Below the pieces are notes generated by a model. The model was not told the origin of the DNA. It made no database searches and saw only the letters and a program-made list of their open reading frames with translations. The translations under genes and the position numbers were made by a program. Source: Desulfospira joergensenii DSM 10085 (GTDB taxonomy: Bacteria > Desulfobacterota > Desulfobacteria > Desulfobacterales > Desulfobacteraceae). Taken from it: DNA of 64,000 nucleotides. Below are positions 17,602-27,152 of this stretch, piece by piece; the stretch's first letter is position 1; each line of letters begins with the position of its first letter. The stretch lies in contig NZ_ATUG01000002.1 in NCBI RefSeq assembly GCF_000420085.1, positions 496,001 through 560,000 on the forward strand, written 5' to 3'.

Positions 17602-19389
17602 ATGAAAGCGGAAAAAACAGATCCGGGCCAGGCGGTGAACCGGAGCCGGCTGAAAAAATCCATTTTGATTACCATGATTATCGTCCCCCTGATTCCCCTT
17701 ACCCTGGCCATGGGTGTTGGCTTTACGCATTTTGCCACCGCCCTTGAGGAGAAGACCCTCTCCAGCCTGGAACGGATCGTGGGGGATCACCGTGAAATGA
17801 TCCAGTCTTTTCTGACAGAGCGCCGGGCAGATCTTCGATTGATCATGGACAGTTATGATTTTAAAGAATTGACCCGGTCCGGGACCGTCGACCAGGTGTT
17901 TGACCATTTAAAAAAAAGGTCCCCTGCCTTTGTGGATCTGGGGATCTTTGATTCCAAGGGGAATCATTTGAGATATTCCGGAAAATACCGGCTCAAGGGA
18001 AAAACCTATAGGGATGAGTCCTGGTTTAAACGGGTGATGGAGGACGGGTCCTATGTCAGCGATATTTTCCTGGGATACCGCCTGGTTCCCCATTTTATAA
18101 TTGCCGTGCGCCGGGGAGCAGGGGAGAGGGCATGGGTGATGAGGGCAACCATTGATACCCTTTTTTTTGAGCGGCTGGTTTCCGGGGTGAGAATGGGAAA
18201 AACCGGAGAAGCCTATATCCTCAACAAGACCGGCATCACCCAGAGCAAGAGGCGGTCGGGAAGCCTCCGGATCCTGGATAGGGATCCTGAGTTTAAATCC
18301 ATCCCCCTTCCTGAAACAGGTATCAAGACCTTTATCCGGTCAGATGCGTCGAAAAACAAGTACTTATATGCCGCCACCTGGATGAAAAACCGGGACTGGC
18401 TCCTGGTGGTCCGCCAGGAAAAAAGAGATGCCTTTGCATCCCTTTACCGGGCAGCTGTCCTGAACCTTGTCATCATGGCCGTTGGCGGGATGGTGATCCT
18501 GGCCATGGCCTTTTATACCACCCGGCGGATTCTGAACAACATTGACCGGCTGGGCATGGAAAAAAAAAGCCTGGGCAATCAACTGATCCGGGCCGTCAAA
18601 CTGGCTGAAATCGGGGAAATGGCCACGGGATTTGCCCATGAGATCAATAATCCTTTGCAGATCATCAAGGCGGAACACTCCCTCATTCAATCCTTGCTAT
18701 TGGATCTGCCGTCTCCCGGGAAAATCCCAAAAGAACCGGTTTCGGATGAGGGATGGCCTCAAACCATGGCTGAAATGGAGGAAAGCCTGGACCAGATTAA
18801 AGTCCAGGTCGACCGGTGTTCGGCCATTACCCACTCCATTCTGAAATTCGGCCGGAAAAATGAGATCAAACCCGAGCGGCTCAATCCCGGCGAAATCATA
18901 CCCGACATTCTCCACCTCATTGAAAACAAGGCCCGGGTCAACGGCATTGATTTGGTTGAAAACATCCCGAAGAATCTTCCGGGATTCATGGGTGACCCTT
19001 CCCAGTTCCAGCAGGTCATGCTCAACCTCTTCAACAATGCCATGGATGCCATTGCCCAGAAACACGGTTCCTCCGGGGGGATCCTGGAGGTTGAGGCCCG
19101 GGTGAACCATGAAGGCCGGCTGGAAATCACGATCACAGACAACGGGACCGGCATCAGCTCTGAGAATATTGACAAGGTCTTTTCTCCTTTTTTCACCACA
19201 AAGCCCGTGGGCAAGGGGACCGGCCTGGGCCTGAGTGTCTGCTACGGAATTATAGAGAGTTTTGGAGGAACCATGAATCTAACAAGCCGGGACAACGCCG
19301 GTGCAAGTTTTTGTATTGAACTGCCGGTCAACCCCGTAAACAGCAAGGAGGTAAATCATGGAAAAAATGAAAATCATGCTGGTGGATGA
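17602..19389 (+). CDS. dCache sensor histidine kinase
   Basis: A 595-residue membrane sensor kinase. A helix near residue 20-40 and another near 290-312 flank a periplasmic double-Cache domain that has the local family motif of this window (WFKRVMEDGSYVSDIFLG then HFIIAV). Then HisKA with H346 in FAHEINNPLQ and an HATPase domain with N-box NLFNNAMDAI, DNGTGI and [10 protein letters not shown] boxes, all intact. The ATG at 17602 was chosen because AGGAGA precedes it; the frame runs further upstream. Its end overlaps the receiver gene by 32 bases, so the two are translationally coupled and form the pair sensing for the DASS transporter that follows. Confidence 0.88.
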   Translation: MKAEKTDPGQAVNRSRLKKSILITMIIVPLIPLTLAMGVGFTHFATALEEKTLSSLERIVGDHREMIQSFLTERRADLRLIMDSYDFKELTRSGTVDQVFDHLKKRSPAFVDLGIFDSKGNHLRYSGKYRLKGKTYRDESWFKRVMEDGSYVSDIFLGYRLVPHFIIAVRRGAGERAWVMRATIDTLFFERLVSGVRMGKTGEAYILNKTGITQSKRRSGSLRILDRDPEFKSIPLPETGIKTFIRSDASKNKYLYAATWMKNRDWLLVVRQEKRDAFASLYRAAVLNLVIMAVGGMVILAMAFYTTRRILNNIDRLGMEKKSLGNQLIRAVKLAEIGEMATGFAHEINNPLQIIKAEHSLIQSLLLDLPSPGKIPKEPVSDEGWPQTMAEMEESLDQIKVQVDRCSAITHSILKFGRKNEIKPERLNPGEIIPDILHLIENKARVNGIDLVENIPKNLPGFMGDPSQFQQVMLNLFNNAMDAIAQKHGSSGGILEVEARVNHEGRLEITITDNGTGISSENIDKVFSPFFTTKPVGKGTGLGLSVCYGIIESFGGTMNLTSRDNAGASFCIELPVNPVNSKEVNHGKNENHAGG

Positions 19390-19810
19390 CGAAGAGCGGT
19401 ATCTTCAGACGACCCGGAAACTAATTGAAAAAACGGGAATTGAGACCCTGACCGCCTTGAACGGAAACCAGGCCCTTGAAATTCTGGAAACCCGGACCGT
19501 TCATGTGGTGATTTTAGATGTCAAAATGCCGGGTATGGACGGGAATGAAACCTTGAAAGCCATTAAAGCCCGATACCCGCTTGTGGAAGTCATTATGCTC
19601 ACCGGCCACGCCACCTTGGATTCGGCCATTGACGGCCTCAAATCCGGGGCCAACGACTATCTGGTGAAACCTGCGGATATCGATGAAATTATCGAAAAAG
19701 CCAAGGCAGCTTTTGAAAAAAACCAACTTCAGGAGCAAAAGATACGTGCGGCCCAGACCAAACGATATATGCGGTCCCCCCGTGAAATCCTGAAAAATGA
19801 TGACGAATGA
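19358..19810 (+). CDS. Stand-alone receiver-domain response regulator
   Basis: A 150-residue single receiver domain: acidic pocket DDEE at the N-terminus, phospho-acceptor Asp in VVILDVKMPGMDG, the conserved Thr in MLTGHAT and Lys in YLVKPADID, followed by a charged helical tail of about 35 residues. It has no DNA-binding or enzymatic output, so it acts by protein contact or as a phosphate relay. AAGGAGGT precedes the ATG, which lies inside the kinase gene. The DASS transporter follows 19 bases downstream. Confidence 0.88.
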   Translation: MEKMKIMLVDDEERYLQTTRKLIEKTGIETLTALNGNQALEILETRTVHVVILDVKMPGMDGNETLKAIKARYPLVEVIMLTGHATLDSAIDGLKSGANDYLVKPADIDEIIEKAKAAFEKNQLQEQKIRAAQTKRYMRSPREILKNDDE

Positions 19811-19829
19811 AAAAACGGGAGGAAGATAG

Positions 19830-21677
19830 ATGAAAAAAGTGAAAAAAGTAACCGGCTATGACAAGTACATCAACTGGAAAATTTTCATCATACCGGTGAT
19901 CCTTTTTTTCGGGGTACTGGCTTTACCCACCCCCTATGGGATGAAGGATGTGGGAACCGAGTACAATGTCGGCCCCAAGGCAGTCATCAACCATATTACC
20001 GGAAAGATTTTTAAAAAGACCGCCCAGGATGCCGAACAATGGCAGCTGCTCGCCGCGCGGATCATGGAACAGAACATCCGCATCGGGGCCGTTCAAAAGG
20101 AGCGCTTCTTAAAACGGGATCTGAAATGGTGTAAAAAATATGGAATCACGGCCGATCAAAAGAATTTTGACCGGGCCCGGGAATACATCAAAACCCGGTT
20201 GAGTGATCAGGAATTTTCCACCCTAATGGAGGGGGCCTTAACCTTCAGAAAACATGATCTTAAATATGAAACCCTGGAGGGTAAGGATAAAAAGGCGGCA
20301 GACAAGGGGGCCTGGCATATCAAGGTCGCGATTGCCATGGGGCTCTTTGTGGTGGTCTGTTTTTTAACAGAGTGTATCCCCCTTCCTGCGGTTGCCTTCT
20401 GCATCGGTCTGATCCTGGTGTTTACCGGGGTTCTTTCCAGAAAGGAGGTGGCCATGCTGTACTGGAGTGATGCCTGCTGGTTCATCATGGGAAGCCTGAT
20501 GTTTGCCGCCGCCTTTGTCAAGACAGGTGTGGACAAGCGGGTCTGCCTGATGATGTTCAGAAAACTGGCTGTCCCCAACACCAAATGGATTACCCTGGTC
20601 TTCTTTCTGATCATCAGTCCCCTGGCCGCCTTTATTTCCGACCATGCCCTGGCCGCCATGTTTCTTCCCATTGGCATGCTCCTGTATCAGAACAGCCTCA
20701 CCGACGAAATTCCCGAGGACAAGGAGCTGGCCAAGCTGCTCATGATCAGTATTGCCATGGCCTGCAATATCGGCGGTCCCGGGGCCCCCTCAGGCGGGGC
20801 CAGAAACGTGATCATGATGACCTATCTCACGGATATGTTCGGCATGGATATCGGATACTTCCAATGGATTACCTATTGCTTTCCCTTTATCCTTGCCATG
20901 ATTCCCGTGGCCTGGTTTATCACCAATTTAAGGTTCAGACCCAAAATTCTCTCCCTGGCCCCTGCCATGGAACATCTGCAGGTTGAAACCGATAAAATGG
21001 GCGGCTGGAGCCGGACCCAGATCTGGGCCCTGGTTATTTTCCTGATCATGGTGTTTGGCTGGTTCACGGAAAAAACCTTTTACAACATGGGGATCTATCC
21101 CATCCGACTGGGGATCGGCGTCATCGCCGTGGCCGGTGCCATGGGCTATATCATGACCGGGGTCGTCAACTGGCGGGATTACCAGGAAAAGGTGGACTGG
21201 GGAGTTGTCTGGCTCTATGCCGGTGCCATCATATTCGGCAGGACCCTGGATCAGACCGGGGCGGCCTACTGGCTGGCTAGATCGGTCATTGATTTTCTGG
21301 CCCAGTTCGGCATGGAATCGGGCATGTCTCTGATGATCATCAGCAACGGACTGACCGCCATTCTTACCAATCTCATGGCAGACGGGCCTGCTGCCGCATC
21401 CGTGGGCCCCATTACCCTGAATATGGCCGGTATGGTCCATCCCGGAACCTCCTATCTGCCCTTTATGGCCATGACCACGGCAATTTCCTCTTCATTTGCA
21501 TATTGCCTGATCATCGGAACGCCTCCCAATGCCATTGTATATGCCAGCGGATACCTGGAGCCCAAAGATTATCTGAGGGCCGGTATTCCCTTGTTTTTCT
21601 TTGCCAATATTATTCTGCTGGTTTTAACCGGGGTTTACTGGACCTTCAGGGGCTTTGGATCCCTGCCCGGTTTCTGA
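19830..21677 (+). CDS. SLC13/DASS-family anion transporter
   Basis: A 615-residue secondary transporter for sulfate, dicarboxylates or related anions, probably sodium-coupled. After helix 1 (about 12-32) comes an uncommon soluble insertion of about 130 charged residues, then the usual membrane core from residue 165. The two substrate hairpins are recognisable: NIGGPGAPSGGARN and IIGTPPNAIVYASGY. The first departs from the common NxGGxxTPIGTPPN form. It is the third gene of the kinase-receiver operon and is followed by two small membrane genes. The paralogue at 30288 has the same kind of neighbours. Substrate is not decidable from sequence alone. Confidence 0.85.
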   Translation: MKKVKKVTGYDKYINWKIFIIPVILFFGVLALPTPYGMKDVGTEYNVGPKAVINHITGKIFKKTAQDAEQWQLLAARIMEQNIRIGAVQKERFLKRDLKWCKKYGITADQKNFDRAREYIKTRLSDQEFSTLMEGALTFRKHDLKYETLEGKDKKAADKGAWHIKVAIAMGLFVVVCFLTECIPLPAVAFCIGLILVFTGVLSRKEVAMLYWSDACWFIMGSLMFAAAFVKTGVDKRVCLMMFRKLAVPNTKWITLVFFLIISPLAAFISDHALAAMFLPIGMLLYQNSLTDEIPEDKELAKLLMISIAMACNIGGPGAPSGGARNVIMMTYLTDMFGMDIGYFQWITYCFPFILAMIPVAWFITNLRFRPKILSLAPAMEHLQVETDKMGGWSRTQIWALVIFLIMVFGWFTEKTFYNMGIYPIRLGIGVIAVAGAMGYIMTGVVNWRDYQEKVDWGVVWLYAGAIIFGRTLDQTGAAYWLARSVIDFLAQFGMESGMSLMIISNGLTAILTNLMADGPAAASVGPITLNMAGMVHPGTSYLPFMAMTTAISSSFAYCLIIGTPPNAIVYASGYLEPKDYLRAGIPLFFFANIILLVLTGVYWTFRGFGSLPGF

Positions 21678-21702
21678 CCCCATCCAAAAAAGGAATGCCA
21701 AA

Positions 21703-21849
21703 ATGAATGGAACCCTAGAAGATAAAAAATCCCGGAAAACCCTGTTAAAGAACGGGATCCTGTTTTTCAGTAAAGAGGCGGAAAGAAAGTTTTTTTTCGT
21801 CTTGACCATGATTATGCTGATCATGGGTCTGATTTACAAATGGATATAA
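21703..21849 (+). CDS. Small single-helix membrane protein
   Basis: A 48-residue reading frame: a charged N-terminus (MNGTLEDKKSRKTLLKNG), a Glu/Arg/Lys stretch, then one hydrophobic helix (FFFVLTMIMLIMGLIYKWI) ending in a Lys-Trp. It begins 25 bases after the DASS stop, preceded by AAAAAAGGAATG-type purines, and ends 43 bases before the next gene, so it fits the operon. No family recognised. Small single-pass proteins beside transporters often act as accessory subunits; that role is only inferred. Confidence 0.5.
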   Translation: MNGTLEDKKSRKTLLKNGILFFSKEAERKFFFVLTMIMLIMGLIYKWI

Positions 21850-21892
21850 GCCAATGCCCGGCAGATCAAAAAAATATCCAAAGGAGGATGTG

Positions 21893-22420
21893 ATGAACCG
21901 CCAATCCTTTTTAAGAACCGGCCAGTATTACGCCCAGGCCATGGTGCAGCTCTTAATTGAGCCGGGCCGGTTTTTTTGTGAGCTCCGGGAACAGAGCAGC
22001 CCGGGCAGGGCCCTGGGATTTGTCCTGATCAGCTGCGGTTTTTTTGCCCTTGCCAGCCTGCTCACCGGCACCTTTGCAGAACCCCTGTGGCAGATGGCCC
22101 CGGCATTTTTTTTCGGGGCTTCGGGCATGATCCTGATCTCCTCTCTTATCGGTTATATCACCATGGTCACGATCCTGGGGAAAAGGACTCCATTTGGCAT
22201 GGTTTTCAGTCTGTATACCTTTGCCACGGGGATCACCCTGTTTGTTTCCTGGCTGCCGTTTTTACTCTGGCTCACCGAACCCTGGAAATGGTTCCTGGTC
22301 TTTCTCGGGTTTAAAAATGTCTGCAGGACATCCGGCAGACAGGCTTTGGCGATTCTTTTGATGTCCATGGTTATCCAGTTCGGTTTGATGATTTCGGCAT
22401 ACCTGGCCTTTGGCCGTTGA
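21893..22420 (+). CDS. Yip1-like multi-pass membrane protein
   Basis: A 175-residue inner-membrane protein with about five hydrophobic segments (near 45-62, 68-92, 95-112, 114-130 and 155-172). The order of segments and the LLIEPGRFFCELREQ N-terminal amphipathic stretch resemble the bacterial YIP1/DUF1282-type proteins, but the match is by impression only. AAGGAGG precedes the ATG closely. It is the last gene of the kinase-receiver-DASS unit before the receiver-CBS gene. Its function is unknown; it might anchor or adjust the transporter. Confidence 0.55.
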   Translation: MNRQSFLRTGQYYAQAMVQLLIEPGRFFCELREQSSPGRALGFVLISCGFFALASLLTGTFAEPLWQMAPAFFFGASGMILISSLIGYITMVTILGKRTPFGMVFSLYTFATGITLFVSWLPFLLWLTEPWKWFLVFLGFKNVCRTSGRQALAILLMSMVIQFGLMISAYLAFGR

Positions 22421-22704
22421 AAAAGGACAAACTTTTACAGGATCAGGCGCACCCCAACATTGCATAAAAATTTGAGAAAAAAGATGAAAACATTTGAATT
22501 CGCGGAACATGATATGGGAAATAAATGCAACCCAGGACTTCACCCAATAAAGGATTCCGGAAACTCATCTTTTTCCCTCCGGGAAAATGCACAAAGGCTC
22601 CATCTCCTTGGTTATCAGGGCTTTGGATATGAAACCTTTCTGACTTTTGCACCGTTGGGGTCTATAAAACCCAAAATCAAACGCTCACTTAAGGAGATAG
22701 GAGA

Positions 22705-23616
22705 ATGAAGATAAACGTCTTGATGGTGGATGATGAAAAAAGGTTCCGGGAGACCACCCGTAAACTATTAATGAGAAAAGGATTTGAAACCGAGGTGGCG
22801 GAAAGCGGTGAACATGCCCTTGAAATCCTTGAACAGGAGGGAGAGGGAAAAAGGCCCGATGTCATCATCCTGGATATCAAAATGCCGGGCATGGACGGAC
22901 ATGAGACCCTGGAAAAGATAAAGGCCATCCTGCCCCGGGTCCCGGTGATCATGCTCACCGGCCACGGGGACAGGCCCTCTGCAAAAGAGGCCCTGTCAGG
23001 GGGGGCTTTTGACTATCTGTCAAAGCCCTGTGACATTGACCTTTTGGCGGAAAAGATCCGGGAGGCTCTGGGCCGTCCGGACAGGCTTTCCGGTGGGAAA
23101 GAGAATCCCCTGACCGTCGTGATGATCCCCCTGGCAGAGTACACCATGATCCAGGAGGACAGAACCATAGAGGAAGCCGTGGACGAAATAAAGAGGTCCT
23201 TCAGGACCCGGATGGCCACCCGCCAATTGATGGAAACCGGGCACCGGTCCGTCCTTGTCATGGAAAAGGACGGGGGGATTATGGGGATACTGACCATCAG
23301 GGATCTTCTGGAAGCGGTCATGCCCGCTTATCTCAATGCGCCCAAACCCTCTCTGGCCGACAGCATAGAGTATTCTCCCATGTTCTGGAAGGGGCTGTTC
23401 CATGTCCAGATCCGGGAAAACAGAAACAAGAGGGTCCATGAGATCATGTCTCCCTCTCCCTGTTCCATAGATGCAGGCTCCACCCTCATGGAGGCGGCCT
23501 TTCTCATGGTGACGAAAAATCACAGGCGGCTCATGGTAACCCAAAAGGATCAACCCATCGGGGTGATCCGGGAACAGGACCTGTTCTTTGAAATGGAAAA
23601 GATGTTGACGGCTTAA
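22705..23616 (+). CDS. Receiver-CBS response regulator
   Basis: A 303-residue cytoplasmic protein: receiver domain (about 3-122; Asp in VIILDIKMPGMDG, MLTGHGD, YLSKPCDID) joined to a pair of CBS motifs (about 150-300; SVLVMEKDGGIMGILTIRDLL and RRLMVTQKDQPIGVIREQDL). CBS pairs bind adenine nucleotides, so this regulator can combine a phosphorylation input with an energy-charge signal. There is no DNA-binding part. It lies 284 bases after the Yip1-like gene and has a strong terminator behind it. The short spacer holds no better gene. Confidence 0.85.
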   Translation: MKINVLMVDDEKRFRETTRKLLMRKGFETEVAESGEHALEILEQEGEGKRPDVIILDIKMPGMDGHETLEKIKAILPRVPVIMLTGHGDRPSAKEALSGGAFDYLSKPCDIDLLAEKIREALGRPDRLSGGKENPLTVVMIPLAEYTMIQEDRTIEEAVDEIKRSFRTRMATRQLMETGHRSVLVMEKDGGIMGILTIRDLLEAVMPAYLNAPKPSLADSIEYSPMFWKGLFHVQIRENRNKRVHEIMSPSPCSIDAGSTLMEAAFLMVTKNHRRLMVTQKDQPIGVIREQDLFFEMEKMLTA

Positions 23617-24017
23617 ATATATCCGATTCTCCGGCCCTTCCGGCCGGTTATGGACGGTCCGGAGGCCACTTCCCTTTGCCGCGCCTCCGGGCCGTCCCGT
23701 TTTTACGGGATTCCGGGTACGTTTCGTCTTGATATCCAAAAAAATCATGCGAAGAGGAGAGGATATGGGTAGGCCGGCAGCTTCTTGTGGGGCTCTGGAG
23801 TTTTTGGCGATTTCCCTCGGCTGCAGAGAATCGTAACCCTTTGCCTTGATGATCAGAAAAAATAGACGATAAATTTCTTGCTTTCTACGGGGAGAAAATG
23901 TATTACGATGCCTGCAATTCGCTTGGGAACTATCTTTGGCCTTTCTCAGCGATTGTTAATTTTTTACAAATCATCAATTTTTTTGGGTGTTGGATCCCGT
24001 TCAATAGGAGATCGGTA
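23617..24017. other. Intergenic region: terminator plus chemoreceptor leader
   Basis: No credible gene. The first 90 bases contain the terminator of the receiver-CBS gene; the rest is the leader of the chemoreceptor gene, AT-rich from about 23860. I could not assign a promoter with confidence. Confidence 0.6.
23652..23704 (+). terminator. Rho-independent terminator of the receiver-CBS gene
   Basis: Arms of 15 bases at 23652-23666 and 23683-23697 pair with a single G-U wobble, GC-rich, and are followed by CGTTTTT. Confidence 0.85.
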
Positions 24018-25706
24018 ATGAATTTTATTTTAAATATTAAGATCAGGGTTAAGCTGTTAATTGGGTTTGGTATCATGATTTTGTTGATGGGAATCATCGG
24101 CTATACGGGGTATAGAAGTGTGGCAGGGATACAGAAGAACCTCCAGGAGATTTTCGCCGTCCAGATGCCGAGTATTGACCTTTTGATTGAGGCTGACCGG
24201 GATCTGCAGCAGCTCTTGGTGGCTGAAAGATCCATGCTTTTCGCCGATCCGGGTTCTCCGATATTTGACAGTTTTCTAAAAGAATATAAGGATAATTTTG
24301 AGCAGTCCGATACCCGCTGGAAATCGTACAAGGCCATCGCCGGGACTGAAAAGGAAAAACAGATTTTTCCGGAATACGACAAGGCCCGGAAAGCTTGGGA
24401 GTCTTCATCCAAAAAGGTGATTGACCTGGCCCAGAAAAATGAGAACAAGGCCCTTCAGCAGGCAAAGGAATTGAGCCTGGGAGAGGCAAAAAAGCAGTTT
24501 GAACATATGCGGGGCTATATCAATCAATTGACTGAAATCAACCTGGAATTGGCGGATTCGGCAAATGAAAATGCAGAGGCCACCTATGGATCCACCGTAA
24601 AAATCATCCTTGGTGTGATTTTACTCGGGGCTTTTATCGGTGTCGGATTGGGTCTGGGCATGTCCAGGTTGATCACCGGCCCGGTCAATGCCATTGTCCA
24701 TGGACTGCGGGACATTGCCAAGGGAGAAGGGGACTTGACCAAACGCCTGGAGCAGAGCTCCAAGGATGAAATAGGGGAATTGGCTTCCTGGTTTAACATC
24801 TTCATGGACAAGCTGCAGAATCTTATCAAAGACATTTCAGATGGTGTGGAAACCCTTTCATCCTCCTCCAGCGAACTTTCTTCCATCTCCGGAGAAATGA
24901 CCCAGGGCGCCCAGGACGTGTCAAACCGTTCAGATACGGTGTCCGCCGCAACGGAAGAAATGAACGCAAACATGGGCAATGTGGCTTCGGCCATGGAACA
25001 GTCCAGTGCAAATACCGATACGGTTGCCACGGCAGCCGAAGAGATGAATGTAACCATCAATGAAATTGCCAAAAATGCAGGACACGCGCGCAATATTTCA
25101 GACAAGGCCGTTACCGAGGTTGATGATTCCACCCGAAAAATGGATGAGCTCGGGGAGGCGGCACGGGCCATCGGAAAAGTTGTGGAAACCATCAACGATA
25201 TTTCCGAGCAGGTCAATCTCCTCTCCCTGAATGCGACCATCGAAGCGGCAAGGGCCGGCGAAGCCGGGAAAGGTTTTGCCGTGGTTGCCGGTGAAATAAA
25301 AGACCTGGCCGGGCAGACATCCGCGGCCTCAATGGACATCAAACAGAAAATCGATAATATCCAGGAAAGTGCCTCAAGCTCCCTTTCCGGCATGACCGGG
25401 ATTGCAGATATCATCAGCAACGTAAATGATATTGTGGCCACAATCGCCGCAGCAGTAGAAGAACAGTCCTCCGCCACAAGGGAGATCGCCGAAAATGTCA
25501 GCCAGGTGTCCGCAGGAATACAGGAGGTGAATGTAAATGTCAGCCAGACATCCGCAGTGACCGGTGAAATCTCAAAAGATATCTCCAGGGTAAATCAATC
25601 CGCCTCGGATATGGCGGAAAGGAGTGAGCAGGTCAACGGAAGAGCCGTTGAACTCTCCCAGCTGGCCGTTGAACTTAAACAATTGGTGAACCAATTTAAA
25701 ATTTAA
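24018..25706 (+). CDS. Methyl-accepting chemotaxis protein
   Basis: A 562-residue chemoreceptor. Helix 1 (about 9-31), a four-helix-bundle ligand domain (about 32-188), helix 2 (about 190-212), HAMP (about 213-268) and the cytoplasmic signalling hairpin, whose tip reads [40 protein letters not shown]. The C-terminus (KQLVNQFKI) lacks an NWETF-type tether for CheR. The ATG at 24018 follows AGGAG; a longer frame to 23898 has no ribosome site. No che genes are nearby, so it reports to a chemotaxis array encoded elsewhere. Ligand unknown. Confidence 0.92.
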   Translation: MNFILNIKIRVKLLIGFGIMILLMGIIGYTGYRSVAGIQKNLQEIFAVQMPSIDLLIEADRDLQQLLVAERSMLFADPGSPIFDSFLKEYKDNFEQSDTRWKSYKAIAGTEKEKQIFPEYDKARKAWESSSKKVIDLAQKNENKALQQAKELSLGEAKKQFEHMRGYINQLTEINLELADSANENAEATYGSTVKIILGVILLGAFIGVGLGLGMSRLITGPVNAIVHGLRDIAKGEGDLTKRLEQSSKDEIGELASWFNIFMDKLQNLIKDISDGVETLSSSSSELSSISGEMTQGAQDVSNRSDTVSAATEEMNANMGNVASAMEQSSANTDTVATAAEEMNVTINEIAKNAGHARNISDKAVTEVDDSTRKMDELGEAARAIGKVVETINDISEQVNLLSLNATIEAARAGEAGKGFAVVAGEIKDLAGQTSAASMDIKQKIDNIQESASSSLSGMTGIADIISNVNDIVATIAAAVEEQSSATREIAENVSQVSAGIQEVNVNVSQTSAVTGEISKDISRVNQSASDMAERSEQVNGRAVELSQLAVELKQLVNQFKI

Positions 25707-25716
25707 GCCGAATCCC

Positions 25717-27150
25717 TTAGGAAATTTCAGTTTTCAGCCGGATTTGGTACTTATCGATCTTGGCATGAAGGGTGGGCCTGGACACATCCAATAATTTTGC
25801 CGCCTGGGAGCGGTTTCCATTGGTGATCTTCAACGCCTCCTCAACCACGATGCTGGAAATGGTATCCACAAAATCATCCAGGCTGCAGGTTTCGGGATGA
25901 TGGGATAGTTTTTGGGAAACCCAGCCCCGGATTTCATTGAATTCGATTCTTTCTTCCGGGGCCACCAACCCTTCATTCCCGCCGATGATCTGATCCAGCT
26001 CCCTGACCGAGACAGGGGCTCCCCGGTTAAAGATCAGCACTTTTTGGAGCAGGTTGGCAAGCTCCCGGATGTTTCCCGGCCACCCATAGCCGATCAGCCG
26101 TTTCATGGCTTCGGTCTGGATGCCGGGATTGTCCATATGAAGTTCATTGGAAAACTTTTCCATATAATGGGACACCAAACTCTTGATATCCTCTCTGCGC
26201 TTTCTTAAGGGGGGCAGTTCAATGGTCACCACTTTTAACCTGAAGTAGAGATCCTCACGGAAGGTTCCCTTTTCAATGGCCTGTTCAAGGTTTTTATTGG
26301 TGGCCGCGATGATTCTGACATCCACGGGGATGGTCTCCTCCCCCCCGATCCTTTCAATCTTTTTTTCCTGGAGCAGCCTCAGGATCTTGGCCTGGATATT
26401 CAGGGGCATATCCCCGATTTCGTCCAGAAAAACCGTTCCCTTATTTGCCTGTTCTATTTTGCCGATATGTCTCTGGGAGGCGCCTGTGAACGAGCCCTTT
26501 TCATAGCCGAAGAGTTCGCTTTCCAGCAGGTTTTCAGGGATGGCCACGCAGTTGATGATCAAAAACGCCTTCTGCGAACGGACCCCGTGCTGGTAAACGG
26601 CCCTGGCCACCAATTCCTTTCCCGTTCCCGATTCTCCCCGGATCAGCACCGTGGCATCGGTTTGGGAAACCCTGCCGATGGCCTTGTACACCATCTGCAT
26701 GCTCTTGCTCTGGCCGATGATGGCATCTCCCGACTGGGCCTGGGGGGAGGCATCCATCTGTACCGGTGATCTCATGAAATAGCCGGCTTCCAGGGCCTGG
26801 CTTATCAGGCTCAGCATCTCCGGGACATCAAAGGGCTTGAGAATATAGTCATATGCCCCTCTCTTGGTGGCCTCAATGGCGATTTCAGTGGTGCCGTAAG
26901 CCGTCACAATGATAACGGGAAGTTTGGCGTCCATGGCTCTGATCTTCTTGAACACCTCAAGCCCGTTCATCCCGGGCAGCCGCATATCCAGGATGACCAA
27001 ATCGAGCCGGTTCTGCTGGGCAACCTCCAGGCCCGCCTCTCCGGAGGCCGCACCGATCACCGCGTAATTTTCTTCCTTGAGCAGCTTGCAGAAACTCTTT
27101 CTCAGCTGATCGTCGTCGTCAATAACCAATATGGTTTCCATTGGATTCAT
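25717..27150 (-). CDS. NtrC-family sigma-54 response regulator
   Basis: A 477-residue activator: receiver (1-120, Asp in LVILDMRLPGMNG), AAA+ sigma-54 domain (about 140-375; Walker A GESGTGKE, Walker B GTVFLDEIGDM, loop GSFTGA in place of GAFTGA) and a Fis-type helix-turn-helix at the end (NRSQAAKLLDVSRPTLHAKI). It is the last gene of an eight-gene minus-strand block and starts two bases after the preceding kinase ends, so that kinase is its likely partner. Targets probably include the sigma-54-type promoters of this window. It converges on the chemoreceptor gene. Confidence 0.9.
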   Translation of the reverse strand: MNPMETILVIDDDDQLRKSFCKLLKEENYAVIGAASGEAGLEVAQQNRLDLVILDMRLPGMNGLEVFKKIRAMDAKLPVIIVTAYGTTEIAIEATKRGAYDYILKPFDVPEMLSLISQALEAGYFMRSPVQMDASPQAQSGDAIIGQSKSMQMVYKAIGRVSQTDATVLIRGESGTGKELVARAVYQHGVRSQKAFLIINCVAIPENLLESELFGYEKGSFTGASQRHIGKIEQANKGTVFLDEIGDMPLNIQAKILRLLQEKKIERIGGEETIPVDVRIIAATNKNLEQAIEKGTFREDLYFRLKVVTIELPPLRKRREDIKSLVSHYMEKFSNELHMDNPGIQTEAMKRLIGYGWPGNIRELANLLQKVLIFNRGAPVSVRELDQIIGGNEGLVAPEERIEFNEIRGWVSQKLSHHPETCSLDDFVDTISSIVVEEALKITNGNRSQAAKLLDVSRPTLHAKIDKYQIRLKTEIS

Positions 27151-27152
27151 CC

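Noticed and set aside
22440-22465. A sigma-54 promoter before the receiver-CBS gene
   Set aside because: A GCAC and an ATTGCA are present, but GG and GC are 14 bases apart rather than 10.
22460-22708. An 82-codon frame before the receiver-CBS gene
   Set aside because: It overlaps the start of the real gene, lacks a ribosome site and has no recognisable fold.
23898-24017. A 40-residue N-terminal extension of the chemoreceptor
   Set aside because: The ATG at 24018 has AGGAG and leads directly into the usual first helix; the extension has no ribosome site.
24584-25477. A 297-codon minus-strand frame opposite the chemoreceptor
   Set aside because: It is the antisense of the Ser/Ala-rich signalling domain; no ribosome site and no known fold.
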